Source: Rathayibacter sp. VKM Ac-2754 (lineage in GTDB: Bacteria > Actinomycetota > Actinomycetes > Actinomycetales > Microbacteriaceae). Taken from it: a DNA stretch of 64,000 nt. Both the position numbers and the translations under genes were made by a program. The stretch spans positions 1 to 64,000 of the forward strand of contig NZ_WUCC01000014.1 in the NCBI RefSeq assembly GCF_009807095.1. The letters run 5' to 3'. Of this stretch, positions 1-9,189 are shown piece after piece. Under the pieces are notes generated by a model. The model was given only the letters and a program-made list of their open reading frames with translations. It made no database searches and was not told the DNA's origin. Positions within the stretch are counted from its first letter, which is position 1; every line of letters starts with the position of its first letter.

Positions 1-2850
1 CTCAGATGCAGAAGCAACGGTAACGCCGTCCGCGGTCGCTAGTGCGCCTATCCGCACGGTTCCGCCCGCCACAGCTTTGACGACCCCGGCCTGAGAGACC
101 GTTGCGATGGACGGATCACTTGTGGAGTAGGACAGCTCGTCGACGGTACCCGGAGTGCCGACCCAGTTGTACCGCGGGCTGAGGGTCGCGGTCTCGCCAA
201 CCTTCATCGATGCCGGGGCACCGCTGAGACTGACTGCGTCAATGCGTGACACGAGCGTCCCTGGGCGCTCGAAACTGACGTCATAGTCGTAGAGCTGGAT
301 CTCGTAGAGCGTGCTACTGGTCACGTTCGCCCCATCGCCGTGGACGGTGATGCGAACGTATCGAGCCGCTGCATCAGGTGACAGCACGACGACCTGGTCG
401 CCGGAGTCCCCTTTGTACTCGCCCGCGTATCGCTCGGTCCACGTTGCTTTGTCATTGGACGTCGCGAGCTCGAAGACCGTCTTCTTGGCACTGTTAGCTT
501 TCCACGAGAGAACCGCCGACTGCACCGTTCGTGGCTCACCGAGATCCCAACGAGCGTATGCGCTCTTCGCGTTCACGCTCCAAAAGGTCGTTGGATTGCC
601 ATCGAATGTGGCCGATCCCCAACCCGACGTGACGACGGGCGCCGACACCCCGATGATCGGGATCTTCGCTCTCTCAATAGCGACGATGTAGACGCTCGGT
701 GACTTGCTCGTCTCGGTGACCGTGATGCGAGCCTCCCCAGGGATCGCGTTCGCCTGCTGGATGGAGACCTGCCCTGTCGCGCTCGACGCGGTGACGACTG
801 GGACCGGGCCGGATGCCGCCGATTGAACGGTGTACGAAGCCTGGTCAGGCCGGAACCCTGGCACGGGCGCGCCATTGACCGCTATCCCGCTGACGCGGCT
901 GGACTGATCGGACGCTGACCAGTCATCGAGCGCCGAGAGCTCGACCAATCCAGGCGCGGACTCGATCGTCATGCCATGCAGAAGCGGCGTGAGCTGGACG
1001 GCCAGGGTCGTCGATCCGTCGGTGCTACCGAGGACCGCAAGCTTGCGCACTTTATCGTTCGATTCCTGATCAGGATGCGGAGAGGTGGGCAGAGGTGCCG
1101 CGTCCATGTCCGAGAAGACCGCTTCGCCGGGAGTAACAAGGCGTGCGAGGAGACGTTCGCCGCTCTGGAAGAGAACGGCGGATCTCCCGTCGGCAGCGAT
1201 AGAGATCGAAGCGCCAGTGTTCATCGACCACAGATAGTCCACGCTTCCTGGCGCGCTGATCTCGTCCTGAATGAGTAATTGCCTCCGATTGTCGAACAAA
1301 CGCACGCCGCGGTGCCAGGAAGTGACTGATTCGGGATACGCGCTGGAGAGGTCCGCGATGGAGAACGATTGATCGAGGTTGCTCCCCTGGCGGAGCAGCG
1401 TCGTCGTGTTGGACTTCGACCCGCTGTCGGGGTTGAAGGGGTCGATGGCAAGGGTATTGTGGCCCTCTGCGCGAGTGCGGTAATAAGACCATCGATTCCC
1501 GGCACGATCATCGTCGAGAAAGTCGTAGGTTCCGTCATCCATTCCGAGGTCGATTCCCCACTCCTGCCCGAGAGCCTGAAAGTTGAAATCTCCTGCATCA
1601 AGATGCTGGTGGCTCTCGGCCGGCTTCGCCCCGAACCGGAAAGCAGCGTACGACGCACGGCCGTCGGTCCGGGATGCCGACATGGTCGCTACTCCGGCGC
1701 CCGAGAACGTGTTGTCGAGAGGTGGTGCGCTGTCTTCGCCCCCGGATGCCGCGAGCGTAGGATCGCGCCAGATCAGCTGGTACGGAGCGAACGCATCCGA
1801 CTTCACGTCGGCCGCAAGGCGGACCAGCGAGGGCTCCTGCAGTGCTGCTCCCAGACCGGCGTAGGCGGCAGCCGGCTGGTACCTGGTCGAGCTGTCCGCG
1901 AAGCCGTAGTAGTTGCCGCTCGGTCCGGTAAGAGCTCGCATGAATTGATCGGTCCGCTGGAAGCCCACGCCGTCCGCCACACCGTAGTCCTGGTTCGTCG
2001 ATGTCCGGAGCGAGAGGATGTAGGCGGAGACGTACCGAGTGGCATAATCCCAGTAAGTCGGGCCTTCAGCGAACCCTCCGTCGTCCTCGTACAGGGCCAT
2101 TCCGACTTCGATGCTGTCACGGCTCTCCGCGAGCACACGCGCCGGCGCGATCGAGGGGCTCTCTTTTGCTACTGCAAGGGCGCCCATGGCCATCCCGGAG
2201 TTCACGACAATATTGATGTTCGTCGCTTGTCGGGCCCAGTTCCCGTTGTTCGAGTAGGGCGTCGTCTTGGATGAAGTCGAGTCGTAAACTCGAATGGCGG
2301 GCTCCAGGCCCTTCTCGATGATCGCGGTTCTGATCTTCTCCCGCTCAGCGTTGTCCCAATGCGAGTATCCCCAGTCGTAGGCAATAGCCATTGCGTGCGT
2401 CATCTCGGCCGTATCGAGGAAATGCTGCGGATTCCAGTCTGGAAACCCTGCTGCGGCGTCGACGTCCTTCCAGAGCCGATCGATGTAACGGGCGTCACCG
2501 CTGACCTCCCAGGCGATCAGTAGGCTGTAGCTCCGGTCGAGAAGGAGACGACTCGTTTCGAGCATTGTGCCGCCATCGACCGCGTCATAGCTGAGCACAG
2601 GTTCGGTGAGAGCAGAGTCAGCAGTCTTCAAGACGGTTGTGTAGAGAGATTTCGAAGTCGGATCAGCGTCAATCTGAGAGGGGAGCTGAGCAAAGGTCGA
2701 CGCAGTTTCCATCAATCTCGGATGGGAGGACACGACGTCCGCCTCGGACGGTCCGTCCGCCGCATGAGCGGGGGGAGCGACGATGGTCGACACTGCAAGG
2801 AGGGTAGCCACGCCTATTGCGGTGAATGCGGTCCGAGAGAATCGGATCAT
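1..2850 (-). CDS. Secreted heparinase II/III-like polysaccharide lyase, C-terminus cut by window edge
   Basis: 950 codons are visible and the frame is still open at base 1, so the C-terminus is missing. A signal peptide lies at residues 1-31 (hydrophobic core AIGVATLLAVSTIVAPP, AHA cleavage site). An alpha-toroid-like region rich in Trp/Tyr follows. Then comes the heparinase II/III beta domain with HQHLD at residues 414-418 in the context AESHQHLDAGDFNF. After about residue 720 there is an F5/8-type carbohydrate-binding-like segment (WDLGEPRTVQSAVLSW), then a Big2-like Ig segment (SYSTSDPSIATVSQAGVVKA) at the edge. The start ATG has AGGAG seven bases upstream. It is divergent from the polysaccharide operon. 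A secreted uronic-acid-type polysaccharide lyase is inferred; the substrate is unknown. Family assignment is from motif recognition. Confidence 0.82.
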   Translation of the reverse strand, partial: MIRFSRTAFTAIGVATLLAVSTIVAPPAHAADGPSEADVVSSHPRLMETASTFAQLPSQIDADPTSKSLYTTVLKTADSALTEPVLSYDAVDGGTMLETSRLLLDRSYSLLIAWEVSGDARYIDRLWKDVDAAAGFPDWNPQHFLDTAEMTHAMAIAYDWGYSHWDNAEREKIRTAIIEKGLEPAIRVYDSTSSKTTPYSNNGNWARQATNINIVVNSGMAMGALAVAKESPSIAPARVLAESRDSIEVGMALYEDDGGFAEGPTYWDYATRYVSAYILSLRTSTNQDYGVADGVGFQRTDQFMRALTGPSGNYYGFADSSTRYQPAAAYAGLGAALQEPSLVRLAADVKSDAFAPYQLIWRDPTLAASGGEDSAPPLDNTFSGAGVATMSASRTDGRASYAAFRFGAKPAESHQHLDAGDFNFQALGQEWGIDLGMDDGTYDFLDDDRAGNRWSYYRTRAEGHNTLAIDPFNPDSGSKSNTTTLLRQGSNLDQSFSIADLSSAYPESVTSWHRGVRLFDNRRQLLIQDEISAPGSVDYLWSMNTGASISIAADGRSAVLFQSGERLLARLVTPGEAVFSDMDAAPLPTSPHPDQESNDKVRKLAVLGSTDGSTTLAVQLTPLLHGMTIESAPGLVELSALDDWSASDQSSRVSGIAVNGAPVPGFRPDQASYTVQSAASGPVPVVTASSATGQVSIQQANAIPGEARITVTETSKSPSVYIVAIERAKIPIIGVSAPVVTSGWGSATFDGNPTTFWSVNAKSAYARWDLGEPRTVQSAVLSWKANSAKKTVFELATSNDKATWTERYAGEYKGDSGDQVVVLSPDAAARYVRITVHGDGANVTSSTLYEIQLYDYDVSFERPGTLVSRIDAVSLSGAPASMKVGETATLSPRYNWVGTPGTVDELSYSTSDPSIATVSQAGVVKAVAGGTVRIGALATADGVTVASASE

Positions 2851-3458
2851 CCTGATCTCCTGCACTCGTTGTTTTCGCACAATCTCGGCGACCAGAGGCC
2901 CCGCGGGGCAATAGTGCGCCGATTCCTCTCAGGGATTGGGGTTACGCCGAAAGCTCCGCTTCCACGGCACGCGAATGGGGGTCACCGACGTCACTCTTTT
3001 CGGGGGTTCTTCGATCGGCGGACATGTGTGGGCTGAGAGTGCTCGGGAGAGAGGCACTAGTCCATGCCCGGGTCGAAGCCGCGCGGGGGTGGAGAAACCA
3101 CCGGTCAGATGTCGCAGTGGTTGGCGTTCGTCCTCGCCGTCAGTCAGTGCATCAGCCCCGTGGAGATGGGGGGCGGGTGTGTTTCGCCGTCGTAAACGAT
3201 GCGCCGCGAGGATGCACGCCGCGAACTCGCGTCCGGCCGACCTGTTAGATTCCCTCGTGCAGGCGGACCAGTTGAGGGCCGGGGCATCGGGCGCTTCGGG
3301 GCAGCGGCCCGGGATCGTGTCGGGGCCATCGCGGCGGGGGGAGTGCCGGTGCAGGGCGCTGGTCGTAGCCCGCCCCCACCCCTGTTCCCCACGGAGTGAA
3401 CGAACACCCCAGATCAACGTCGCGGTCGGACGATAGGCAGCGTCGAGAAAATGGAGCC
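2851..3458. other. 608-bp divergent intergenic region, no recognisable gene
   Basis: This separates the lyase gene (minus) from the polysaccharide operon (plus). Open frames exist on both strands but read as unstructured Arg/Ser/Pro-rich protein with no family resemblance, so none is called. It should hold two divergent promoters. Candidates are weak: CACTAT read on the minus strand near 2910, and TTAGAT at 3245-3250 on the plus strand. No clear terminator or repeat is visible. Confidence 0.5.
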
Positions 3459-4583
3459 ATGTTGAGTACCGCCCTGACAGCTTTTCCGATGCACGGCCAG
3501 CACAAGCTCACGAAAGAGGGGTATCGGACAAGAGATGGACACCTGATCGAGTGGTTCGGTCGGCTGCTCGTCGACCGGGGACAAGTCGAAGTCGTCTCAC
3601 GACCGGAGCCTCACTTACTGTCTGTCTCTCGTCGGGGAGCCGGCGGGCACATCGCTGCCAACACGAGCCCGTTGGACCTGCGAACGTGGCGCATCCCGAA
3701 CCCGAGGAACCGGCAACGGTGGTGGGTCGACTCTCTCAAGGCCTACAAGTTCGACTTCCGCGGCCCCGCGGTGCCCGTCGTCACCTGGAACCCTTTCCTC
3801 GCGTCATCCCGTGCCTGGCCCGCGATCTCAGCCGCGAAGGTTCCGGTCGCCTTCGACCTTCTAGATGACTGGACGATCCACTATGCCTTCGCAGGTATCT
3901 CCAGCGAGGTCGATCGCGCGTATCGATCCCTCTTCGACCAGGCGACGGTCGTGACGGCGAATGCGGAGGGAACCGTCGAGCTCGCACATCGCTATGGACG
4001 GACAGACGTCGTTCTGCTGCCCAACGGCTGTGACCCGGAGCGCTTCGACACCACGGCGACGGCGTCTGGGCCGCTCACTGTTGGTTACGTCGGCAAGATC
4101 GGGAAGCGTCTCGACCTCGGACTTATCGTCGCTGCCGCCGAAGCGCTGCCTTCAGTTGCCTTCGTCTTCGCCGGTCCGGTTCTCGATGCCGAGTACCGGC
4201 GTCCACTGGAGGCGCTCCCCAACGTCCGGATGCTTGGCGACGTTTTCTACAACGATGTCCCCGCTCTCCTCAAGACCTTCGACGTCGGCTGGGTTCCGCA
4301 TCGCGTCGGCGACGGCGAAGTAGGCGGTGACGTGATCAAGACCTACGAGTACAGGGCGGCCGGTTTACCTGTGTTGACTACGCCGGTCGCGGGCGCGAAC
4401 AGTCGAGGTCTGGATGCGGTGCACGTCATCGACTCTCCTGGGCATGTCGAGTGGTTGCGGGAAGCGCTCGCGAACGGACCCCGCGTTCCTCGGGTAGTGA
4501 GCGACCTGCCGCAAGATGTGCGCTGGTCGGGCAAGGCTGCTCGCCTCCTGAAGATGCTCGGCACGGAGGTGAGCACCCTGTGA
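3459..4583 (+). CDS. Glycosyltransferase, GT-B fold, TuaH/GT4-like
   Basis: The 374-residue protein reads as a cytosolic GT-B glycosyltransferase that adds a sugar to a lipid-linked repeat unit. The C-terminal Rossmann half has LTVGYVGKIGKRLDL. It is followed by the nucleotide-sugar site KTYEYRAAGLPVLTTPVAG, typical of TuaH and related GT4/GT1 enzymes. An ATG further upstream (3396) is in frame, but ATG 3459 gives a normal family N-terminus and lies six bases after GAAAAT, the spacing seen for leaderless genes here. It is the first gene of a six-gene plus-strand chain, and its stop overlaps the GTG of the next gene. Donor and acceptor sugars cannot be read from sequence. Confidence 0.82.
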   Translation: MLSTALTAFPMHGQHKLTKEGYRTRDGHLIEWFGRLLVDRGQVEVVSRPEPHLLSVSRRGAGGHIAANTSPLDLRTWRIPNPRNRQRWWVDSLKAYKFDFRGPAVPVVTWNPFLASSRAWPAISAAKVPVAFDLLDDWTIHYAFAGISSEVDRAYRSLFDQATVVTANAEGTVELAHRYGRTDVVLLPNGCDPERFDTTATASGPLTVGYVGKIGKRLDLGLIVAAAEALPSVAFVFAGPVLDAEYRRPLEALPNVRMLGDVFYNDVPALLKTFDVGWVPHRVGDGEVGGDVIKTYEYRAAGLPVLTTPVAGANSRGLDAVHVIDSPGHVEWLREALANGPRVPRVVSDLPQDVRWSGKAARLLKMLGTEVSTL

Positions 4584-5662
4584 CCGGTGCCCCGAGAGTC
4601 CTGCTGCTCGCGCTGCCGCTGATGGCACGCAGCGGCGTGTATCGGTCCACGCACGACCTCGTGCGGGCTGCGCGGGCCGCGGGGCTGCCCTGGTCGGCTG
4701 TCGTAGGCGTCAGGCCAACGGCGTCGGGAGAGCCCATCGAGACCGAGGGTGTACGCGAGGTTGCTGTAGCGGCGCACGGCCGTCGGGTCGTCGATGAGAT
4801 CGAGCAAGTCATCCGGGATGCGGGCGAGGTTAGTGAGGCCGATCTGATCGTCTCGATGATCTCTCAGACGGACATCGCCCTTGCCCGGAGGAAAAGCACT
4901 CTCGGTCAGCCCTGGGTGGCTTGGGTGCGCGGAATTCCATGGCCTGACAAGGGTGAGCAGTCGTTTGCCCGGCGCCTTCTGCTCCGAGTCCTGGAGACTC
5001 GTGCTCTGCGAGCAGCTGACGAGGTGTGGGCCACTACACCCGTCTTGGCGCAACAGTTCGCCTCAGCGGCGGAGGCGAAGATCGTTCCGGCGGGGATCGC
5101 ATCGACGGAGAGGATCTCTCACGGCGAGAACGGTCACTCGCCGCTCGTATGGGCTGGGCGGATCGACGTAGACAAGAGGCCGCAGCTTTTTCTTCAGATC
5201 GTTGAGTTGCTGCAGACCCGAGCACGCGTCTTCGGAGAAGGACCATTGCTCCGATCGATTGAGGCCGACGCGCCAGACGGAGTCGAATGGCGAGGGTGGG
5301 TCGAAGGCGGCAGACTCTGGACCGATGCCTCGCTCTTCGTGGGCACGTCTGCCCGGGAGGCGTTTGGCAGGAGCGCAGTCGAGGCGGCGTGCGCCGGCCT
5401 CCCTGTTGTCATCTCATCCGCGTACGGTGCAGCGCCCCTTCTGTTCACCGACCCTGCTCTTAAGGCGGCGTGCGTCATCGACTCCGACGAACCGGGGGTG
5501 TGGGCAGCAGCCATCCGGAGGCTGCTGACCGATGTCAGCCTTCGATCGGCCGTATCCGAACACGTCCATCGCAACGCGATGTCTCTCACTATTGAGCGAT
5601 CTGTTCTCCGGGCGGCTGAAGAAGCAGCGGGAATTCTCGCCGGTAGAGAGGATCGCGCGTGA
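4580..5662 (+). CDS. Glycosyltransferase, GT4 family
   Basis: The 360-residue protein has GT-B architecture. The donor half carries LVWAGRIDVDKRPQLFL and the EX7E motif EAFGRSAVE followed by AACAGLPVVISSAYGA, which together mark a retaining GT4 enzyme. The start is GTG 4580, whose TGA overlaps the stop of the upstream glycosyltransferase (GTGA), indicating translational coupling. The open frame extends further upstream inside that gene and is ignored. It probably builds the exopolysaccharide repeat unit on the cytoplasmic face. Specificity is unknown. Confidence 0.85.
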   Translation: MTGAPRVLLLALPLMARSGVYRSTHDLVRAARAAGLPWSAVVGVRPTASGEPIETEGVREVAVAAHGRRVVDEIEQVIRDAGEVSEADLIVSMISQTDIALARRKSTLGQPWVAWVRGIPWPDKGEQSFARRLLLRVLETRALRAADEVWATTPVLAQQFASAAEAKIVPAGIASTERISHGENGHSPLVWAGRIDVDKRPQLFLQIVELLQTRARVFGEGPLLRSIEADAPDGVEWRGWVEGGRLWTDASLFVGTSAREAFGRSAVEAACAGLPVVISSAYGAAPLLFTDPALKAACVIDSDEPGVWAAAIRRLLTDVSLRSAVSEHVHRNAMSLTIERSVLRAAEEAAGILAGREDRA

Positions 5663-6564
5663 AGAAGCCTTCGATGCTCGCAGACATCAGGGGAAGGGTC
5701 GGCCGCCGAGGCGGAAAGGCCTGGCGTGCCGTTTCTGGCGCATTGACCACCGCGACGCTCTCCCTCCGAGGCGCCAAGACGTCTTGCCCTCTCACCGACC
5801 CGTCGAACAACGTCGTCGTCTCTCTCACCTCATACGGCGACCGGCTTCGTTCGGTCAACCTCACGATCGAGTCGATCGGGCGTGGTTCGACCCGCCCCGG
5901 TCGTCTCATCCTCTGGACCGACCCGGGCGTCGATGTCGAGTCGCTCCCGTGGCGACTCCTACGCCTTCGACGCAGGGGCCTTGAGGTGCTTCCAAGCCCG
6001 GCGAACTTCGGGCCTCATACGAAGTACTACCCGTACGCTCTGACTTTCGCGGGCTCCGCGGCGCCTCTCGTGACTGCTGATGACGACAGCTTGTACCCGC
6101 GACGGTGGCTGAGAGGACTCATGATCGCGGCGAGGGAGTCGCCTGAAGGTATCGTGTGCTATCGCGCGCACCGCGTCGCGTTCGACGAAGGCGGGGGATT
6201 GGCTCCTTACAACACCTGGACGTCGGTCCGGTCGACCTCTCCATCTCTTCTCCACTTCGCCACCGGCGTTTCGGGTGTCTGGTATCCGCCGGACTTCGTC
6301 GTCGAGTTGGCGCGCCGCGGCGACGAGTTCCTGAAGCGAAGCCCGCGAGCGGACGACGTCTGGCTTCATTACGTCGCGGTGACGAGCGGTAGGACCATCC
6401 GACAGGTGGGCCTTCGCCCGAAGAAGTTCCCAGAGGCGGCGAGGACGCAGAAGCAAGCGCTTCACCGCAGCAACACGGCCCTGAGTCAGAACGACCTACA
6501 GATCGAAGCGACCTACACTGCCGACGTGGTCGCACGCCTTGAGAAGGTAGGACGAGAGTCATGA
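5659..6564 (+). CDS. Putative GT-A-type glycosyltransferase
   Basis: The 301-residue protein begins, after a basic leader, with NNVVVSLTSYGDRL, a beginning common in putative bacterial GT2-like sugar transferases. The metal/nucleotide-binding DXD-like site is TADDDSLYPRRWL, about 140 residues in. No membrane segment is visible. GTG start at 5659 overlaps the previous stop (GTGA), and its own stop overlaps the next ATG (ATGA). The call rests on the DDD motif and on its place between glycosyltransferases and the polymerase. Donor and linkage cannot be assigned. Confidence 0.68.
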   Translation: MKKPSMLADIRGRVGRRGGKAWRAVSGALTTATLSLRGAKTSCPLTDPSNNVVVSLTSYGDRLRSVNLTIESIGRGSTRPGRLILWTDPGVDVESLPWRLLRLRRRGLEVLPSPANFGPHTKYYPYALTFAGSAAPLVTADDDSLYPRRWLRGLMIAARESPEGIVCYRAHRVAFDEGGGLAPYNTWTSVRSTSPSLLHFATGVSGVWYPPDFVVELARRGDEFLKRSPRADDVWLHYVAVTSGRTIRQVGLRPKKFPEAARTQKQALHRSNTALSQNDLQIEATYTADVVARLEKVGRES

Positions 6565-7877
6565 TCGTCCTGCTCTCAGTCCTCGGCGTGTGCGGGCTTT
6601 TCGTGCTTGTCTTCCACCGGCGTCCCGCGGTCTGGATCACTATGGGGATCGTGGCGGCAGTCGCGTTCCCGCTGGTTGCGACTCGGTCTTGGTTCGAGTC
6701 CGCTGGACCGCTCGGCGAGATCCACCCGGCCACCTGGGTCTTCGCCTTCGGATTCGTCTCGACCTTTTTGGCACCGCCTAGCCGGGAGCGTCTGACGAAG
6801 GGTCGGTGGGTAGCCGTTGCCGCCTTCGTGGTCTGGGCGGCCGTCGTCGCGATCGCGGTCTTCCAGCGGTCCGGCACCGACAGCGCGTTCACGTTCGCGC
6901 TGCTGTACGTCCTGCCCGGGACGGCTCTTCTCGCAATCGGCGCTATCGTAGCGCGGAACAACCCAGATCGGATCATGAAGGTTATCCCGGTGGTTGTCGC
7001 GCTGGGAGTGGCCGAAGCCGCACTCGGCGTCGCTCAATACGCGTCGGGTTCTGCAATCTTCTTCAGTTCTTACTACTCGACTAATTCCTGGTGGGAAACG
7101 GATTTGAATCGGGCAGTCGGCACTCTCGACAGTCCGCTCGACCTCGCTGCACTGCTCACCATGACAATGCCGCTCGCCAACTACCTGAAGAACCCGGCGA
7201 TCAAGTACTCTTCGCTGCTCGTCCTCACGCTCGGGGTTTTCGTCACCGGTTCGCGTACGGGAATTGTCATGGTCGTGGTCATCGTGGTCTGGCTTCTGCT
7301 CTTCAACAGCTCGAACGCATTCATTGGTCTCATCTTGTCTCTCTGCACGGTTCTTGTAGCAGTTCTGTTCTTGAGTTCCTCTCTCTCGAGCTTGCTCCTG
7401 GATCGCTTCGGTGCTCGAGGAGCGGTGTCGACGGACGCGAGATCGAGCGCCCTCGACGTCGGTCTCGGGCTCATTCCTCGAAACCCCTTCGATGGTCGAG
7501 GTATCGGGTTCGCCTATACATTCAGCTCTTCGGAGCTGCGTTCCAGTTTTGAGAACGGCTACCTAGCGACAGCCATCGACCTCGGTCTGATCGCGGCTCT
7601 GTCATTGATCCTCATTCAGGTGTGGGCGACCTTCACCACCCGCTCTCGCGGGCTCCTGGCGCGTGCTCCGGGCCTGATCGCCCTAACGTGGGGATTTTCG
7701 TACAGCTCGTTCGTCAGTTCGAGCACATTCGGCTTACTGGCGTGGTCCTTCATCGCCATCTCATCGCTCGCGGCGTTCAGGCCGAGTAGTGCGCAGGCCC
7801 CATCGGAGCTCCCTGCGGTGCTGGAGAGCCCGCAGCGGGTCGGTCGCGTGAACGGGAGGAGCTATGGCGGCCGGTGA
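6561..7877 (+). CDS. O-antigen ligase/Wzy-like polysaccharide polymerase
   Basis: The 438-residue protein is strongly hydrophobic, with about ten to twelve membrane helices from residue 1 and a larger extracytoplasmic loop after mid-protein (from about DRFGARGAVSTDARSSALD). The segment FVTGSRTGIVMVVVIVVW matches the Wzy_C (PF04932) signature around a conserved SR. It would polymerise lipid-linked repeat units outside the membrane. It starts with ATG overlapping the previous stop and overlaps the flippase gene by 14 bases. Polymerase versus ligase cannot be separated by sequence, but the Wzx neighbour favours polymerase. Confidence 0.83.
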   Translation: MIVLLSVLGVCGLFVLVFHRRPAVWITMGIVAAVAFPLVATRSWFESAGPLGEIHPATWVFAFGFVSTFLAPPSRERLTKGRWVAVAAFVVWAAVVAIAVFQRSGTDSAFTFALLYVLPGTALLAIGAIVARNNPDRIMKVIPVVVALGVAEAALGVAQYASGSAIFFSSYYSTNSWWETDLNRAVGTLDSPLDLAALLTMTMPLANYLKNPAIKYSSLLVLTLGVFVTGSRTGIVMVVVIVVWLLLFNSSNAFIGLILSLCTVLVAVLFLSSSLSSLLLDRFGARGAVSTDARSSALDVGLGLIPRNPFDGRGIGFAYTFSSSELRSSFENGYLATAIDLGLIAALSLILIQVWATFTTRSRGLLARAPGLIALTWGFSYSSFVSSSTFGLLAWSFIAISSLAAFRPSSAQAPSELPAVLESPQRVGRVNGRSYGGR

Positions 7878-9189
7878 CCGTGGCCGCTCGATGTCCTCCG
7901 GCGTTCTGATCAACTTCGTCGGGAATGCTGTCGGACCCCTCGCCGGCTTGGCGAGCGCTCCGATCCTCGCCCATTCGCTGGGGGTCGATGGTCGCGGAAC
8001 GGTTGCCGGTGCAACAGCCCCCTTCCTGCTGATTACGACGATCGCAACCTTTGGGCTACCCGAGGCCATCACATTCTTCGTGGCGCGCTCACCAGGGGCC
8101 GTAGAAACGGTGCGGCGTAGGGGTGCCTTCCTCGTGTTCCTAGCCGGGCTCGTCGCTACGGTCGTCTCGCTGAGTGTCGCGCCGCTGCTTGCCGGCGACT
8201 CGCCGATCTTGTTGTCATTGATCCTGTTGACGTCTGCAGCGGTCGTCCCCACTGTGCTCGTAGCTGCGCTTCGCGGCGGCGCAGCTGGTGAGGGCCGGTG
8301 GAAGTTAGTCGCCCTCGAGCGAGCCGTGGGCCCGATCGTTCGCCTGATCGCGATCGGTTTCCTGGCAATCGTGGGCAGTCTGGATATCACCAGCGCGACG
8401 ATCGCGATCGCCTTCTCCCCCATTCTTGGCGGCCTTGCATATGTCCGATGGCGAAGGGGCGGGGAGAGGCCCACAGGCGGTGCGGACGAAGCTCCGCGGC
8501 TCCGTCATCTCTTCGATTACGGGTACAGGGTCTGGTTTGGCTCGATCGCAGGGGTGTTGCTCATGCGGATCGATCAGGTCGCCATGGTCCCGCTGAGCTC
8601 AACCTTCGAGCTGGGCCTCTATGTCGTGGCGGTGACCATCGGAGAACTACCGTTGGTCGTCAATACCGCTGTCCGCGAAGTGGTCTTCGCGTCGGATGCC
8701 CGGTCGTCCGAGGACAAGCGGTTGACCAGAGCAGCGCGCATGTCGTTCATTGTCTGCGGCGCGATCGCCGTGGCGCTGGGCGCGACCTGTCCTTGGTGGC
8801 TCCCGCTTGCCTTCGGGGAAGGCTTCGAGCCCGCGCTACCGACCGTCCTCGTGCTCCTCCTGGCGGTCGCGCTCGGTATTCCGGGATCGGTTGCCGGTGC
8901 CGGCCTGAGCTCACGCGGCTCGCCCCACCTGCGGTCACTGTCCCTCGTGATCGCGTGCGTCGTCAATATCGCGGTTCTCCTTCTGCTGGTCCCCATGCTC
9001 GGGGCACTGGGAGCTGCCCTCGCGACACTAATTGGGAATATCGTCTCGAGCAATTTCAACGTGGTTCAGATGAAGCGCAAATTTGGAGTCCCGATGTTGG
9101 ACTTCTATCTCATACGTTTTTCGGACTTTCGCGCTCTGAGGGATTCGGCGCGATCACTGGTGAGGCGCCGTCATGGGAACCAGGAATGA
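7864..9189 (+). CDS. Wzx-like polysaccharide flippase (MOP superfamily)
   Basis: The 441-residue protein has about twelve to fourteen predicted membrane helices. It opens SSGVLINFVGNAVGPLAGL and contains GYRVWFGSIAGVLLMRIDQV, the arrangement of RfbX/Wzx and MATE-like exporters. It would flip undecaprenyl- or decaprenyl-linked oligosaccharides. The start lies inside the polymerase gene (14-base overlap) with a GGAGG Shine-Dalgarno just upstream. Its stop overlaps the ATG of the beta-helix gene. With the upstream glycosyltransferases and polymerase this makes a Wzx/Wzy-type pathway. A dedicated initiating transferase is absent from the cluster; wecA at 16521 could serve. Confidence 0.85.
   Translation: MAAGDRGRSMSSGVLINFVGNAVGPLAGLASAPILAHSLGVDGRGTVAGATAPFLLITTIATFGLPEAITFFVARSPGAVETVRRRGAFLVFLAGLVATVVSLSVAPLLAGDSPILLSLILLTSAAVVPTVLVAALRGGAAGEGRWKLVALERAVGPIVRLIAIGFLAIVGSLDITSATIAIAFSPILGGLAYVRWRRGGERPTGGADEAPRLRHLFDYGYRVWFGSIAGVLLMRIDQVAMVPLSSTFELGLYVVAVTIGELPLVVNTAVREVVFASDARSSEDKRLTRAARMSFIVCGAIAVALGATCPWWLPLAFGEGFEPALPTVLVLLLAVALGIPGSVAGAGLSSRGSPHLRSLSLVIACVVNIAVLLLLVPMLGALGAALATLIGNIVSSNFNVVQMKRKFGVPMLDFYLIRFSDFRALRDSARSLVRRRHGNQE

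Noticed and set aside
2929-3436. Overlapping 160-codon open frames on both strands in the divergent spacer
   Set aside because: Neither has recognisable motifs, plausible composition or a good start context; treated as non-coding.
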